Under the pieces are notes generated by a model. That model saw only the letters and a program-made list of their open reading frames with translations. It made no database searches and was not told the origin of the DNA. Positions 9,185-16,426 of a DNA stretch of 64,000 bases are shown one piece after another. Made by a program: the position numbers and the translations under genes. The stretch is taken from NCBI GenBank assembly GCA_016210005.1, contig JACQVA010000158.1, positions 1 through 64,000 on the forward strand, given 5' to 3'. Positions within the stretch are counted from its first letter, which is position 1. Every line of letters starts with the position of its first letter. This stretch comes from Deltaproteobacteria bacterium. Lineage in GTDB: Bacteria; Desulfobacterota; Binatia; HRBIN30; JACQVA1.

Positions 9185-9652
9185 TCACCCAGCAGCACCG
9201 CCGGCGCCGGAACGTTCGCGGACGATTTGCCGGTCGACCACACGGACCACCAGTTCTCCGCTCTCGTCCCGAATCGTCGACTCGCGCACCACCACAACGA
9301 GTGACCCACTGCGGCCGCTCTTCTCGTAGACGTCCGCTACCCTTTCGTGAACCCAATAACGCCCGCCGGTGAAGATCGGCCGGTGCAACTCGATCTCATG
9401 TCCGCCGTAGAGCGAGAACATCGTCGGCGGCAGCGGGATGCCCGGCCCCGGCCCGCCACGCAACGTCAGGCAAAAGGTCGGCGGCGCTTCGGTGAGCGGG
9501 CCCGCCACCGTCGCCGCATCGCCAACCGCCCGAGCGTAGCTCGCAATCATCTCGGCCGTGACGGTTACCGGCCCGAAATCGGCTTCGTACGCCAGCAGGG
9601 CGTCTGCGATGGCACGCATTACGAGATCGCTGCGAAACGGCAATTCCCTCAT
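9185..9652 (-). CDS. MaoC-like N-terminal hot-dog subunit (ChsH2-N/FAS1-dehydratase type)
   Basis: A 155-residue hot-dog protein (MRELPFRSDLV... YARAVGDAATVAGPLTEAPPTF) resembling the N-terminal domain of two-domain MaoC dehydratases, with IPLPPTMFSLYGGHEIELHRPIFTG late in the protein only in part matching catalytic hydratases. I start at ATG 9652, 11 bp after the SDR stop; the longer open frame upstream is the reverse of SDR coding sequence. With the 8777-9175 gene it probably makes a heteromeric enoyl-CoA hydratase. Unlike mycobacterial ChsH2 it has no fused DUF35 domain; DUF35 proteins are separate genes here. Confidence 0.72.
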   Translation of the reverse strand: MRELPFRSDLVMRAIADALLAYEADFGPVTVTAEMIASYARAVGDAATVAGPLTEAPPTFCLTLRGGPGPGIPLPPTMFSLYGGHEIELHRPIFTGGRYWVHERVADVYEKSGRSGSLVVVVRESTIRDESGELVVRVVDRQIVRERSGAGGAAG

Positions 9653-9663
9653 GCGACTTCGGC

Positions 9664-10443
9664 TCAGTCGCGCGGCTTCTTCGCGGCATTCAGGTACGCG
9701 GGCCGTTCGCCGCCGCCGTGCAGCAGAATGCTCGCCCCGCTGACGTAACGGGCCAGCGGTGAGGCGAGGAACAGGCAGACATCGCCCACGTCCTCGGGCT
9801 CGCCGAGGCGGCTCAACGGGACTGTGGCGGCGACGGCGGCGATGCCGGCTTCGTCGCCGTAATGCAGGTGCGACTGTTCCGTCCGAATCATGCCGGCGGT
9901 GATGGCGTTGACGCGCACCTTGGGCGCCCATTCCACCGCCAGTGATTGGGTGAGACTCAACAGGCCCGCCTTGGCCGCGCCGTAGGCGGCCGCACCGGGC
10001 GAGGGCCGGATGCCGCTGACGCTGGCGATGTTGATGATCGCGCCGCCCGTCTCTTGCTGCTGCATCACCGTGTTGGCACGCTGGGCGAAGTTGAGCGGAG
10101 CAATCAGGTTAAGCCGCAGGATGGATTCCGAGAAGCGCGGCGATGCGGTTCCCGCGTCGGCTGGCGGCGCGCCGCCGGCGTTGTTCACGAGGACGTCGAG
10201 ATGACCGAAGCGCTCGGTGGTGAAGGCGACGATTGCGTCGATCGCTTCGATCTGCCGAATGTCGCCCGCGACGAAGAGCGCCTGCTTGCCACCGCCGCTC
10301 GGCAGGGCGTCAGGCTGATTGCGCCCGCAGATCACGACCTCGGCGCCGGCGTCGAGAAAACCTGTCGCGATGCCGCGGCCCACTCCCTTGCCGCCGCCGG
10401 TGACGATGATGACCTTGCCTGTGAAGTCGAGCGGGTTGTTCAT
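9664..10443 (-). CDS. Short-chain dehydrogenase/reductase in the steroid cluster
   Basis: A classical SDR of 259 residues: cofactor motif TGGGKGVGRG (about 15-24), NNAG near residue 90, catalytic Ser in IINIASVSG and Y-x-x-x-K in YGAAKAG. It probably oxidises a hydroxyacyl-CoA or a ring hydroxyl with NAD(P)+. In M. tuberculosis the ring C/D gene set includes SDRs (Rv3548c, Rv3549c, Rv3559c); which one this matches cannot be decided by eye. It lies 11 bp before the split hydratase genes and downstream of a dehydrogenase gene, separated by a palindromic repeat. Confidence 0.88.
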   Translation of the reverse strand: MNNPLDFTGKVIIVTGGGKGVGRGIATGFLDAGAEVVICGRNQPDALPSGGGKQALFVAGDIRQIEAIDAIVAFTTERFGHLDVLVNNAGGAPPADAGTASPRFSESILRLNLIAPLNFAQRANTVMQQQETGGAIINIASVSGIRPSPGAAAYGAAKAGLLSLTQSLAVEWAPKVRVNAITAGMIRTEQSHLHYGDEAGIAAVAATVPLSRLGEPEDVGDVCLFLASPLARYVSGASILLHGGGERPAYLNAAKKPRD

Positions 10444-10454
10444 GAAGAAACCCT

Positions 10455-10550
10455 ACCACAGAGACACCGAGGCACAGAGAAATACGTTGCCGTTCGAAGT
10501 CGCCACAAGCCCTCCTTCCGTCTCGGTGTCTCCGTGCCTCTGGGGTGAAA
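10455..10550. repeat. Palindromic intergenic repeat, family A, copy 1
   Basis: Left arm ACCACAGAGACACCGAGGCA... (10455-10480) and inverted right arm ...TCTCCGTGCCTCTGGGGTGA (10519-10550), with about 38 nt between. It fills the gap between the SDR and acyl-CoA dehydrogenase genes. Three further copies are at 11694, 17494 and 20776. Confidence 0.85.
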
Positions 10551-10554
10551 TTAT

Positions 10555-11679
10555 TTACAATCCAATCCGCCGCGCCACCAACTCGCGATGGTACGCCGGA
10601 TCGCCGAGCAATACCTCGCTCGACTTGGCGCGTTTGAAGTACAAGTGCACGTCGTACTCCCAGGTGAAACCAACGCCGCCATGGATTTGCGCGCTCTCCG
10701 CCGCGCAGGAGAAGTGTGCATCGGAGCAGTACGCCTTGGCCAGCGATGCCAGCACCGGCAGCTCGGGATCATCGACGCTCGCGGCCCAGCCGGCGTAGTA
10801 GCTGGCGGACCGCGCCGACTCGACCTTCACAAGCATGTCGGCGCACTTGTGCTTGATAGCTTGAAAGGAGCCGATCGGCCGCCCGAATTGCACGCGCTCC
10901 TTGGCGTACTGGACCGACATGTCGAGGCACCGCTGCGCGCCGCCAACCTGTTCCGCCGCCAGCGCGATGGCAGCCAGATCGAGCGTCTTGCTCAAAATGG
11001 GCCAGCCTTCGCCGGCGTTGCCCAGCAGCGCCGAGCCGGGTACGCGCACGTCACGGAGCTGCACCTCGGCGAGCTTGCGGGTCTGGTCCATCGTCGGCAG
11101 CAGCCGCCGCCCGACGCCGCCGGTGTCGGCGGGCACGAGGAAGAGGCTGATGCCATCGCCACTGCGCGCAGCCACGACGAGCAGATGCGCGGTGTGGCCA
11201 TCGATCACGAAAGACTTGACGCCGTTCAAAACAAACCCGCCGCCGGCTCGCTTCGCGACGGCGTCGATGCCCGCCGCGTCCCAGCGGCCCTTCGGCTCTG
11301 TGACGGCGAGCGTCGCAATCGTCTCACCGGCCGCAATGCCCGGCAGATGCGCCTGCTTCTGCTCCTCCGTACCACCGAGCAACAACGCGTTGGTCGCCAG
11401 ACAGATGGTGGAGAAAAACGGCGCGCACAGCAGCGCCGCGCCCATCTCCTCCAGCAAAGCGATCAGCTCGACGTAGGTGAGGCCGAGCCCGCCATAGACC
11501 TCGGGAATCGTGATAGCCGTCCAACCCAACTCCGCACCAATGCGCCGCCACACGTCAGGGTCGTACCCCGCCTCGGTCGCCATGACCTTGCGCACCTGGG
11601 CCGGCGACGAGTGATCGGCAAGAAAGCCACGCGCGGCCGCCCGCAGGGCTTCCTGATCTTCGTTGAACGCGAATTTCAT
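10555..11679 (-). CDS. Acyl-CoA dehydrogenase, heteromer-type subunit (FadE27-like class)
   Basis: FAD-dependent dehydrogenase fold of about 374 residues (MKFAFNEDQEALRAAARGFL; IPEVYGGLGLTYVE; KERVQFGRPIGSFQAIKHKCADM; QIHGGVGFTWEYDVHLYFKR). The C-terminal HLYFKRAKSSEVLLG replaces the YEGT segment that holds the catalytic Glu of medium-chain dehydrogenases, and the alternative position (SKTLDLAAIAL) lacks the Glu of the LNHER type, so it looks like the non-catalytic partner of an alpha2beta2 enzyme. No alpha partner is adjacent. Start ATG 11679; the upstream in-frame codons come from a repeat arm. Confidence 0.88.
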   Translation of the reverse strand: MKFAFNEDQEALRAAARGFLADHSSPAQVRKVMATEAGYDPDVWRRIGAELGWTAITIPEVYGGLGLTYVELIALLEEMGAALLCAPFFSTICLATNALLLGGTEEQKQAHLPGIAAGETIATLAVTEPKGRWDAAGIDAVAKRAGGGFVLNGVKSFVIDGHTAHLLVVAARSGDGISLFLVPADTGGVGRRLLPTMDQTRKLAEVQLRDVRVPGSALLGNAGEGWPILSKTLDLAAIALAAEQVGGAQRCLDMSVQYAKERVQFGRPIGSFQAIKHKCADMLVKVESARSASYYAGWAASVDDPELPVLASLAKAYCSDAHFSCAAESAQIHGGVGFTWEYDVHLYFKRAKSSEVLLGDPAYHRELVARRIGL

Positions 11680-11693
11680 CTCAAAAGGGAAAT

Positions 11694-11767
11694 TCACCAC
11701 AGAGGCACAGAGAAGACAAAACTCTGTATTCCTTCCGGCTCATGTTCTCCGTGCCTCTGTGGTGAAC
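11694..11767. repeat. Palindromic intergenic repeat, family A, copy 2
   Basis: The most symmetric copy: left arm TTCACCACAGAGGCACAGAG and right arm CTCCGTGCCTCTGTGGTGAA with about 34 nt between. It begins 15 bp upstream of the dehydrogenase start and ends 8 bp after the thiolase gene stop. Confidence 0.9.
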
Positions 11768-11774
11768 AATCCTC

Positions 11775-12929
11775 CTAGCTCAGCCGTTCGATGATCGTCA
11801 CGTTGGCCTGGCCGCCGCCTTCGCACATGGTCTGCAAGCCGTAGCGGCCGCCGGTGCGTTCGAGCTCGTTCAGCAGCGTGGTCATCAAGCGTGCGCCGGT
11901 GGCGCCGAGCGGGTGACCGAGCGCGATGGCGCCGCCGTTAACGTTCACCTTCGCGAGATCCCAACCCGTCTCCTTCTGCCACGCCAGCACCACGGACGCG
12001 AACGCCTCGTTAATCTCGACGAGGTCGATGTCCTTCTGCGACAGCCCACTGCGCTTGAGCGCGTAAGCGGTCGCCGGAATCGGCGCGGTGAGCATCCACA
12101 CCGGATCGGCGCCGCGAACGCTGATGTGATGAATCCGCGCCCGCGGCTTGAGTTTGTGCGCCTTCAGCGCGCGTTCGGACACAATCAGTGTGGCCGCTGC
12201 GGCATCGGAAATCTGGCTCGACACCGCGGCGGTGAGCCGGCCGCCTTCGGTCAGCGTCTTTAATGTCGCCATCTTCTCCGGCGAGGTATCTCGGCGCGGC
12301 CCCTCGTCGGTGGTGACGCCGTCGTACGGTACGACTTCGCGCTGGAAGCGGCCTTCGTCGATGGCGCGGATCGCCCGGCGGTGGCTTTCGAGCGCGAAGC
12401 GCTCCATGTCCTGGCGCGAGATGTTCCACTTCTCGGCGATCATCTCGGCGGAGCGGAACTGCGACACCTCCTGCGTGCCGTAGCGCGCCACCCAGCCCTT
12501 CGAGGTCGAGAACGGGTCCGGGAAGCCCATTGGCTGCGCCACGGTCATCGCCGACGAGATCGGAATCAGGCTCATGTTCTGCACGCCGCCGGCGACAATG
12601 ACGTCATTGGTCCCGCTCATCACCGCTTGTGCGGCGAAGTGAATCGCTTGCTGCGAGGAGCCGCACTGCCGGTCGATGGTGGTGCCCGGCACTTCGTCGG
12701 GCAGCCCCGCCGTGAGCCAGCAGGTGCGGGCAATGTCGCCGGCCTGGGGCCCGATGGTATCGACGCAGCCGAAGAAGACGTCCTCGACCACAGCCGGGTC
12801 AATACCGATGCGATCGATCAAAGCCTTGATGACGTGGCCGCCGAGGTCGGCGGGGTGCGCCTTGCTCAGCCCGCCATTGCGCCGGCCGACGGGCGTGCGG
12901 ACGGCATCGATGATGTATGCTTCAGCCAT
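11775..12929 (-). CDS. fadA6: FadA6-like thiolase (steroid ring C/D degradation)
   Basis: Thiolytic cleavage of a 3-ketoacyl-CoA. The 384-residue protein has the nucleophile Cys89 in DRQCGSSQQA, His339 in GGAIALGHPLGATGAR and Cys369 in CEGGGQANVTI, all as in degradative thiolases. By memory the sequence follows M. tuberculosis FadA6 (Rv3556c) closely over the whole length, e.g. GGVQNMSLIPISSAMT, QEVSQFR, ARIHHISVRGADPVWML. FadA6 acts in catabolism of the last two steroid rings. ATG 12929 has GGAG upstream; the in-frame extension to 13043 is repeat sequence. Flanked by repeats A and C. Confidence 0.9.
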   Translation of the reverse strand: MAEAYIIDAVRTPVGRRNGGLSKAHPADLGGHVIKALIDRIGIDPAVVEDVFFGCVDTIGPQAGDIARTCWLTAGLPDEVPGTTIDRQCGSSQQAIHFAAQAVMSGTNDVIVAGGVQNMSLIPISSAMTVAQPMGFPDPFSTSKGWVARYGTQEVSQFRSAEMIAEKWNISRQDMERFALESHRRAIRAIDEGRFQREVVPYDGVTTDEGPRRDTSPEKMATLKTLTEGGRLTAAVSSQISDAAAATLIVSERALKAHKLKPRARIHHISVRGADPVWMLTAPIPATAYALKRSGLSQKDIDLVEINEAFASVVLAWQKETGWDLAKVNVNGGAIALGHPLGATGARLMTTLLNELERTGGRYGLQTMCEGGGQANVTIIERLS

Positions 12930-12971
12930 GACTGTTCTCCTTTGTTCAATCCTAGGGCTTCGGTTGCCCTC

Positions 12972-13021
12972 GGTGGCGCAGGCATCTTGCCTGCGGGCAC
13001 AGGCTGGAAGCCTGTGCCACC
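12972..13021. repeat. Double-hairpin intergenic repeat, family C
   Basis: GCAGGC-ATCTT-GCCTGC followed by GGCACAGGCT-GGA-AGCCTGTGCC, enclosed by GGTGGC...GCCACC. This forms two adjacent stems within an outer stem. It lies in the 121-bp gap between the DUF35 and fadA6-like genes. I know this motif as a widespread palindromic repeat in environmental bacterial genomes; only one copy is in the window. Confidence 0.85.
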
Positions 13022-13050
13022 TGCCACTCGCAAGCTCCCGCACTCCTCAC

Positions 13051-13488
13051 TTACGCTATCACCCACCGCGCCAGAGTCACGTCGTCGGCCTCACGCTGAA
13101 AGACAAGCCGCACCGGCGTGCCGATCTTGATCGCCGCCGGATCGATTTCATTGATCGCGCCGTCAGCCGACTTGACGAGATTACCGACCATGCGGATCGA
13201 CGAATCGTCGGCCAGCTCGACCACGATCACGTTGTACGGCGCCACTTTCGCAAACGCCGGCAGCAGCGGCGGATGCGGCACCGCGAACGACCACACGCGG
13301 CCCTCGCCGGACATCCGCTGCCAGTCGTGCTCGAACGACTGGCAGTGCGGACACATCGGGCGCGGCGGAAAGCGCCGCTTGCCGCACGCCGCGCAGCGCT
13401 GCACGACCAACTCACCGCGGCCGGCAGCCTCCCAGTACGGTGCGTCGATCGGATCGTCGGTCACGGGAAGAGGAATGCCTTCAATCAT
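13051..13488 (-). CDS. DUF35 Zn-ribbon/OB-fold protein, partner of the Ltp2-like aldolase
   Basis: A 145-residue DUF35 protein: Zn-ribbon cysteines C32, C35, C46, C49 (CAACGKRRFPPRPMCPHC) followed by an OB-fold. In actinobacteria the DUF35 domain of ChsH2 binds the retro-aldolase Ltp2 and is needed for cleaving the sterol side chain. Here the gene starts 2 bp after the ltp2-like gene, with GGAG before ATG 13488, so a complex of the two products is likely. Unlike ChsH2 it has no MaoC domain. Confidence 0.85.
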   Translation of the reverse strand: MIEGIPLPVTDDPIDAPYWEAAGRGELVVQRCAACGKRRFPPRPMCPHCQSFEHDWQRMSGEGRVWSFAVPHPPLLPAFAKVAPYNVIVVELADDSSIRMVGNLVKSADGAINEIDPAAIKIGTPVRLVFQREADDVTLARWVIA

Positions 13489-13490
13489 GG

Positions 13491-14645
13491 TTATCTCCGC
13501 AGCAGCATGGCGCTGGTGGGCACCACGTACGCGCTGGTGACCAAGCACACGCCGGCATTCGGCACCTGTGCAGTCGAGGTGCCACGGATTTGCTTCACCC
13601 CTTCAGTGATCAGATTCATGCCGTGCACATAGGCCTCCGACAGGCTGCCGCCGGAGGTGTTGACCGGCAGGCGTCCGCCCAACTCGATGGCGCCGTTGTC
13701 GGTGAACGGACCGCCTTCGCCTTGTTGGCAAAAGCCGAGCGCTTCGAGACAGAAAGGGATCAACGGCGTGAAGGCGTCGTAAATCTGCCCCACCTTGACG
13801 TCGTGCTGCCGCAGATCGGACTGCCGCCACAGGTTGTTACCGGCAGCCCACATCGCGCCCTGCATCGGATTGTCGCCGTGGTAGTTGGTCATGTTCTGGT
13901 GCTGGCGCGTCAGGCCCTGCGACCAGGCGTGGATGTACGCCGGCGGCTGGCGGCAATCTTCGGCGCGATCGGCACGCACGATCACCACCGCCAGCGCGCC
14001 GTCGCTTTCGAGGCAGTTGTCGAACAGGCACAGCGGCTCGGAGATCCAGCGCGCGTTCATGTACTCGTCGCGCGTGAGCGTGCGCTCGTGCATGAAGGCG
14101 CGCGGGTTGCGGTTGGCGTGCTTGCGGCACGCCAGCGCGACGTTGGCCAGGTGATCACGCGTGGCGCCGTAGAGGTGCATGTAGCGCCGCCAGAACATCG
14201 CGACTTCGTCGACCGGCCGGAGCAGTCCCCACGGCCGCGAGTACTTCCAGTGATCGGTGATCCGCGCGGTAGCCTGTGCCCAGACGCGTTTGCGCGGATC
14301 GCTGCGCTTGCGCGCGCGCCACACCACGCCGACGTTGGCGACGCCGGTGGCCAGCGCCATCGACACGTGCCCCACCGCAGCGCAGCCGGCGCCGCCGCCG
14401 TAGCCGACCTGGCTGAAGAAGGTGATGTCGCCCATACCGAGGTTGCGCGCGACCTCGAACTCCAGCGTCTCCTCCATCGTGTAGGAACTCAGCGCGTCAA
14501 CCTCGCTCGGCTTGATGCCGGCGTCATCGAGCGCCGCCTTGATGGCCTGACACGCCAGCTCCAGCTCGGATGGCTGGAGGCTCTTCCCGAACGCCGTCTC
14601 GCTGATGCCGACGATCGCGGTCTTGTCCTTGAGCATCTTCTCCAT
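13491..14645 (-). CDS. ltp2: Ltp2-like side-chain aldolase (thiolase fold)
   Basis: The 384-residue thiolase-like/SCP-x N-domain protein follows remembered M. tuberculosis Ltp2 (Rv3540c) along its length: SSYTMEETLEFEVARNLG, VGYGGGAGCAAVGH, ARWISEPLCLFDNCLESDGA, LGGRLPVNTSGGSLSEAYVHGMN, RGTS near the end. Ltp2 cleaves the 17-hydroxy C22 CoA ester by retro-aldol reaction, giving a 17-ketosteroid and propionyl-CoA. It lies 3 bp after the Ltp3/4-like gene and 2 bp before a DUF35 gene. ATG 14645 is used; ATG 14636 is also possible. The match is by eye only. Confidence 0.85.
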   Translation of the reverse strand: MEKMLKDKTAIVGISETAFGKSLQPSELELACQAIKAALDDAGIKPSEVDALSSYTMEETLEFEVARNLGMGDITFFSQVGYGGGAGCAAVGHVSMALATGVANVGVVWRARKRSDPRKRVWAQATARITDHWKYSRPWGLLRPVDEVAMFWRRYMHLYGATRDHLANVALACRKHANRNPRAFMHERTLTRDEYMNARWISEPLCLFDNCLESDGALAVVIVRADRAEDCRQPPAYIHAWSQGLTRQHQNMTNYHGDNPMQGAMWAAGNNLWRQSDLRQHDVKVGQIYDAFTPLIPFCLEALGFCQQGEGGPFTDNGAIELGGRLPVNTSGGSLSEAYVHGMNLITEGVKQIRGTSTAQVPNAGVCLVTSAYVVPTSAMLLRR

Positions 14646-14648
14646 GGA

Positions 14649-15836
14649 TCATCTTCTCACAATCACCGACGAGCCGTGACCGAACAGGCCCTGGTTGACG
14701 GTGATGCCGACCTTCGCGTTCTGCACTTGGCGGCCGTTGGCTTGGCCGCGCAGCTGCCAGACCAGCTCGCACACTTGGGCGATCGCCTGCGCCGGCACGG
14801 CTTCGCCGAAACACGACAAGCCACCGCTAGGATTCACCGGGACGCGTCCGCCGAGTGTCGTCGCGCCGTCGTTGAGCAGCCGCTCTGCGTCACCCGGCGT
14901 GCACAGCCCGATGTTCTCGTACCAATCGAGTTCGAGGGCCGACGACAGGTCGTAGACCTCGGCCAGGCTCACGTCTTCCGGGCCCACTCCGGCTTCTTCG
15001 TACGCCGCGCCCGCGATCGAGTCGCGGAACGCCACCTCGGGCGCGCTGGCAACAGCGGCGGAGTCGGTGGCGAAGTTCGGCATTTCGATGATCGTGTTGG
15101 GATACTTCGGCGTCACCGTCGAGATGGCCGCGATCGTGATCGGCTTGGTCGTCCGCTTGCGCGCGTACTCCATGCTCGACAGCACCACGGCGGCACCGCC
15201 GTCGCTGGTGGCGCAAATCTCCAGCAACCGCAACGGATCGGACACCATCGGCGAGGCGAGCACCTCGTCTTCGGTGACCTCCTTGCGGTAGCGCGCGTTG
15301 GGGTTGTGCAAACCATGCTTGCTGTTCTTCACCTTCACCTTCGCGAAGTCACGGTCAGTGGCGCCATACAGGTCCATGCGCCGGCGCGCATAGAAGGCGA
15401 AGTACGTGGGGTTGGTGGCGCCGAGCAGCCGGAAGCGTAGCCAATCCGGATCGTCGCGGCGTTCGCCCGCCGTCGGCGCGAGGAATCCCTTTGGCGTCGT
15501 ATCGGCACCGACGACCAGCGCGACATCACAGAAGCCGGCCAGAATCTGGGCGCGCGCCGTGTTCATCGCCGTCGCACCCGAGGCACACGCGGCATACGAG
15601 CTGGCCACCCGCGCTCCCGACCAACCGAGCGCCTGCGCGAAGGTGGCGCCGGCGACGTAGCCGGGATAACCGCAGCGCACGGTGTCGGCGCCCGAGATAA
15701 ACTGGATGTCCTTCCACGCAACACCCGCGTCCTTGAGAGCGTCCTGACACGCCTTGATCCCGTACTCGACGAAGTTCTTGCCCCACTTGCCCCACGGGTG
15801 CATGCCGACACCGAGGATTGCGACGTCCTTTGCCAT
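14649..15836 (-). CDS. Ltp3/Ltp4-like thiolase-fold lipid-transfer family protein
   Basis: A 395-residue SCP-x/thiolase-superfamily protein (MAKDVAILGVGMHPWGKWGK; SSYAACASGATAMNTARAQI with Cys at the nucleophile site; SDPLRLLEICATSDGGAA; LGGRVPVNPSGGLSCFGEA; GHGSS near the end). It could be a second retro-aldolase or thiolase acting on steroid CoA esters; the M. tuberculosis regulon has Ltp3 and Ltp4 beside a DUF35 protein, much as here. ATG 15836 has AGGAG at 7 nt; the extension to 15863 is ignored. A DUF35 gene lies upstream beyond a repeat-B element and ltp2 lies 3 bp downstream. Confidence 0.82.
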   Translation of the reverse strand: MAKDVAILGVGMHPWGKWGKNFVEYGIKACQDALKDAGVAWKDIQFISGADTVRCGYPGYVAGATFAQALGWSGARVASSYAACASGATAMNTARAQILAGFCDVALVVGADTTPKGFLAPTAGERRDDPDWLRFRLLGATNPTYFAFYARRRMDLYGATDRDFAKVKVKNSKHGLHNPNARYRKEVTEDEVLASPMVSDPLRLLEICATSDGGAAVVLSSMEYARKRTTKPITIAAISTVTPKYPNTIIEMPNFATDSAAVASAPEVAFRDSIAGAAYEEAGVGPEDVSLAEVYDLSSALELDWYENIGLCTPGDAERLLNDGATTLGGRVPVNPSGGLSCFGEAVPAQAIAQVCELVWQLRGQANGRQVQNAKVGITVNQGLFGHGSSVIVRR

Positions 15837-15875
15837 CTCTGATCTCCTAGCGCGCTCACTCAAATCGCCCCAGCG

Positions 15876-15974
15876 AAGCTTCCCTCTCCCCCTCGGGGGA
15901 GAGGGTCAGGGTGAGGGGTTGGTCGCGTGGAACATGCCCTCACCCCAACCCTCTCCCAAAGGGAGAGGGAGAAG
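15876..15974. repeat. Palindromic intergenic repeat, family B, copy 1
   Basis: CCCTCTCCCCCTCGGGGGAG-AGGGTCAGGGTGAGGG on the left and CCCTCACCCCAACCCTCTCC-CAAAGGGAGAGGG on the right form an imperfect inverted repeat of about 100 bp with internal hairpins. It sits between a DUF35 gene and the Ltp3/4-like gene, ending 5 bp after the DUF35 stop. Confidence 0.85.
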
Positions 15975-15978
15975 ATAC

Positions 15979-16410
15979 TCAGCCATTCACCGGCTTCCAC
16001 TTCCACACCAAGTACTCGGCCTTGTCGTCTTGATAGAGCGTTTCCAGCACCAGTTCTACATTCATGCCCACTCGCAGTGATTTCGGATCGACGCCGGCCG
16101 CCACCTGACCGAGGACCACCATCTGTTCTTGCGCCAACTCCACGGCCGCCACCGTGTACGGCACGAACGGGTCGGGCGACACGTAGGGCGCGGGCGGTTG
16201 GTAGTGGTTGGTCGTGAACGACCAGACCTTCCCGGTGCGGCTGAGCGGGACTTCTTCGAACTCGGTGCCGGCGCAGCCCGGGTTGCGGCAGAAGAGCGCC
16301 TCCTTCGGAAAGAAGTAACTCCGGCACTTCTTGCAGCGGCTGCCGAGGAGGCGCGCCTGCGCCTCCGTTGTGAACCACCCTTCGATCGCGGGAACCTGTG
16401 TCTTGCCCAT
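15979..16410 (-). CDS. DUF35 Zn-ribbon/OB-fold protein 2
   Basis: 143 residues with Zn-ribbon cysteines C26, C29, C41, C46 and an OB-fold C-terminal half ending VWKWKPVNG. Probably the partner of the Ltp3/4-like protein encoded downstream, as DUF35 proteins commonly pair with thiolase-fold enzymes acting on CoA esters. It follows a dehydrogenase gene by 16 bp. It is diverged from the first DUF35 protein (different ribbon spacing), suggesting each serves a different aldolase/thiolase. Confidence 0.82.
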   Translation of the reverse strand: MGKTQVPAIEGWFTTEAQARLLGSRCKKCRSYFFPKEALFCRNPGCAGTEFEEVPLSRTGKVWSFTTNHYQPPAPYVSPDPFVPYTVAAVELAQEQMVVLGQVAAGVDPKSLRVGMNVELVLETLYQDDKAEYLVWKWKPVNG

Positions 16411-16426
16411 CCGTCACCTTCCGTGA

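Noticed and set aside
13440-15440. 666-codon plus-strand frame over the ltp genes
   Set aside because: Antisense to three well-recognised proteins and rich in Arg/His/Ala; high-GC shadow.
15754-16080. Frame with SFPLPLGGEGQGEG-type peptide
   Set aside because: Translation of the family-B palindrome; not a gene. The same applies to TTEAQR-type peptides from family A and AQAGSLCH-type from family C.
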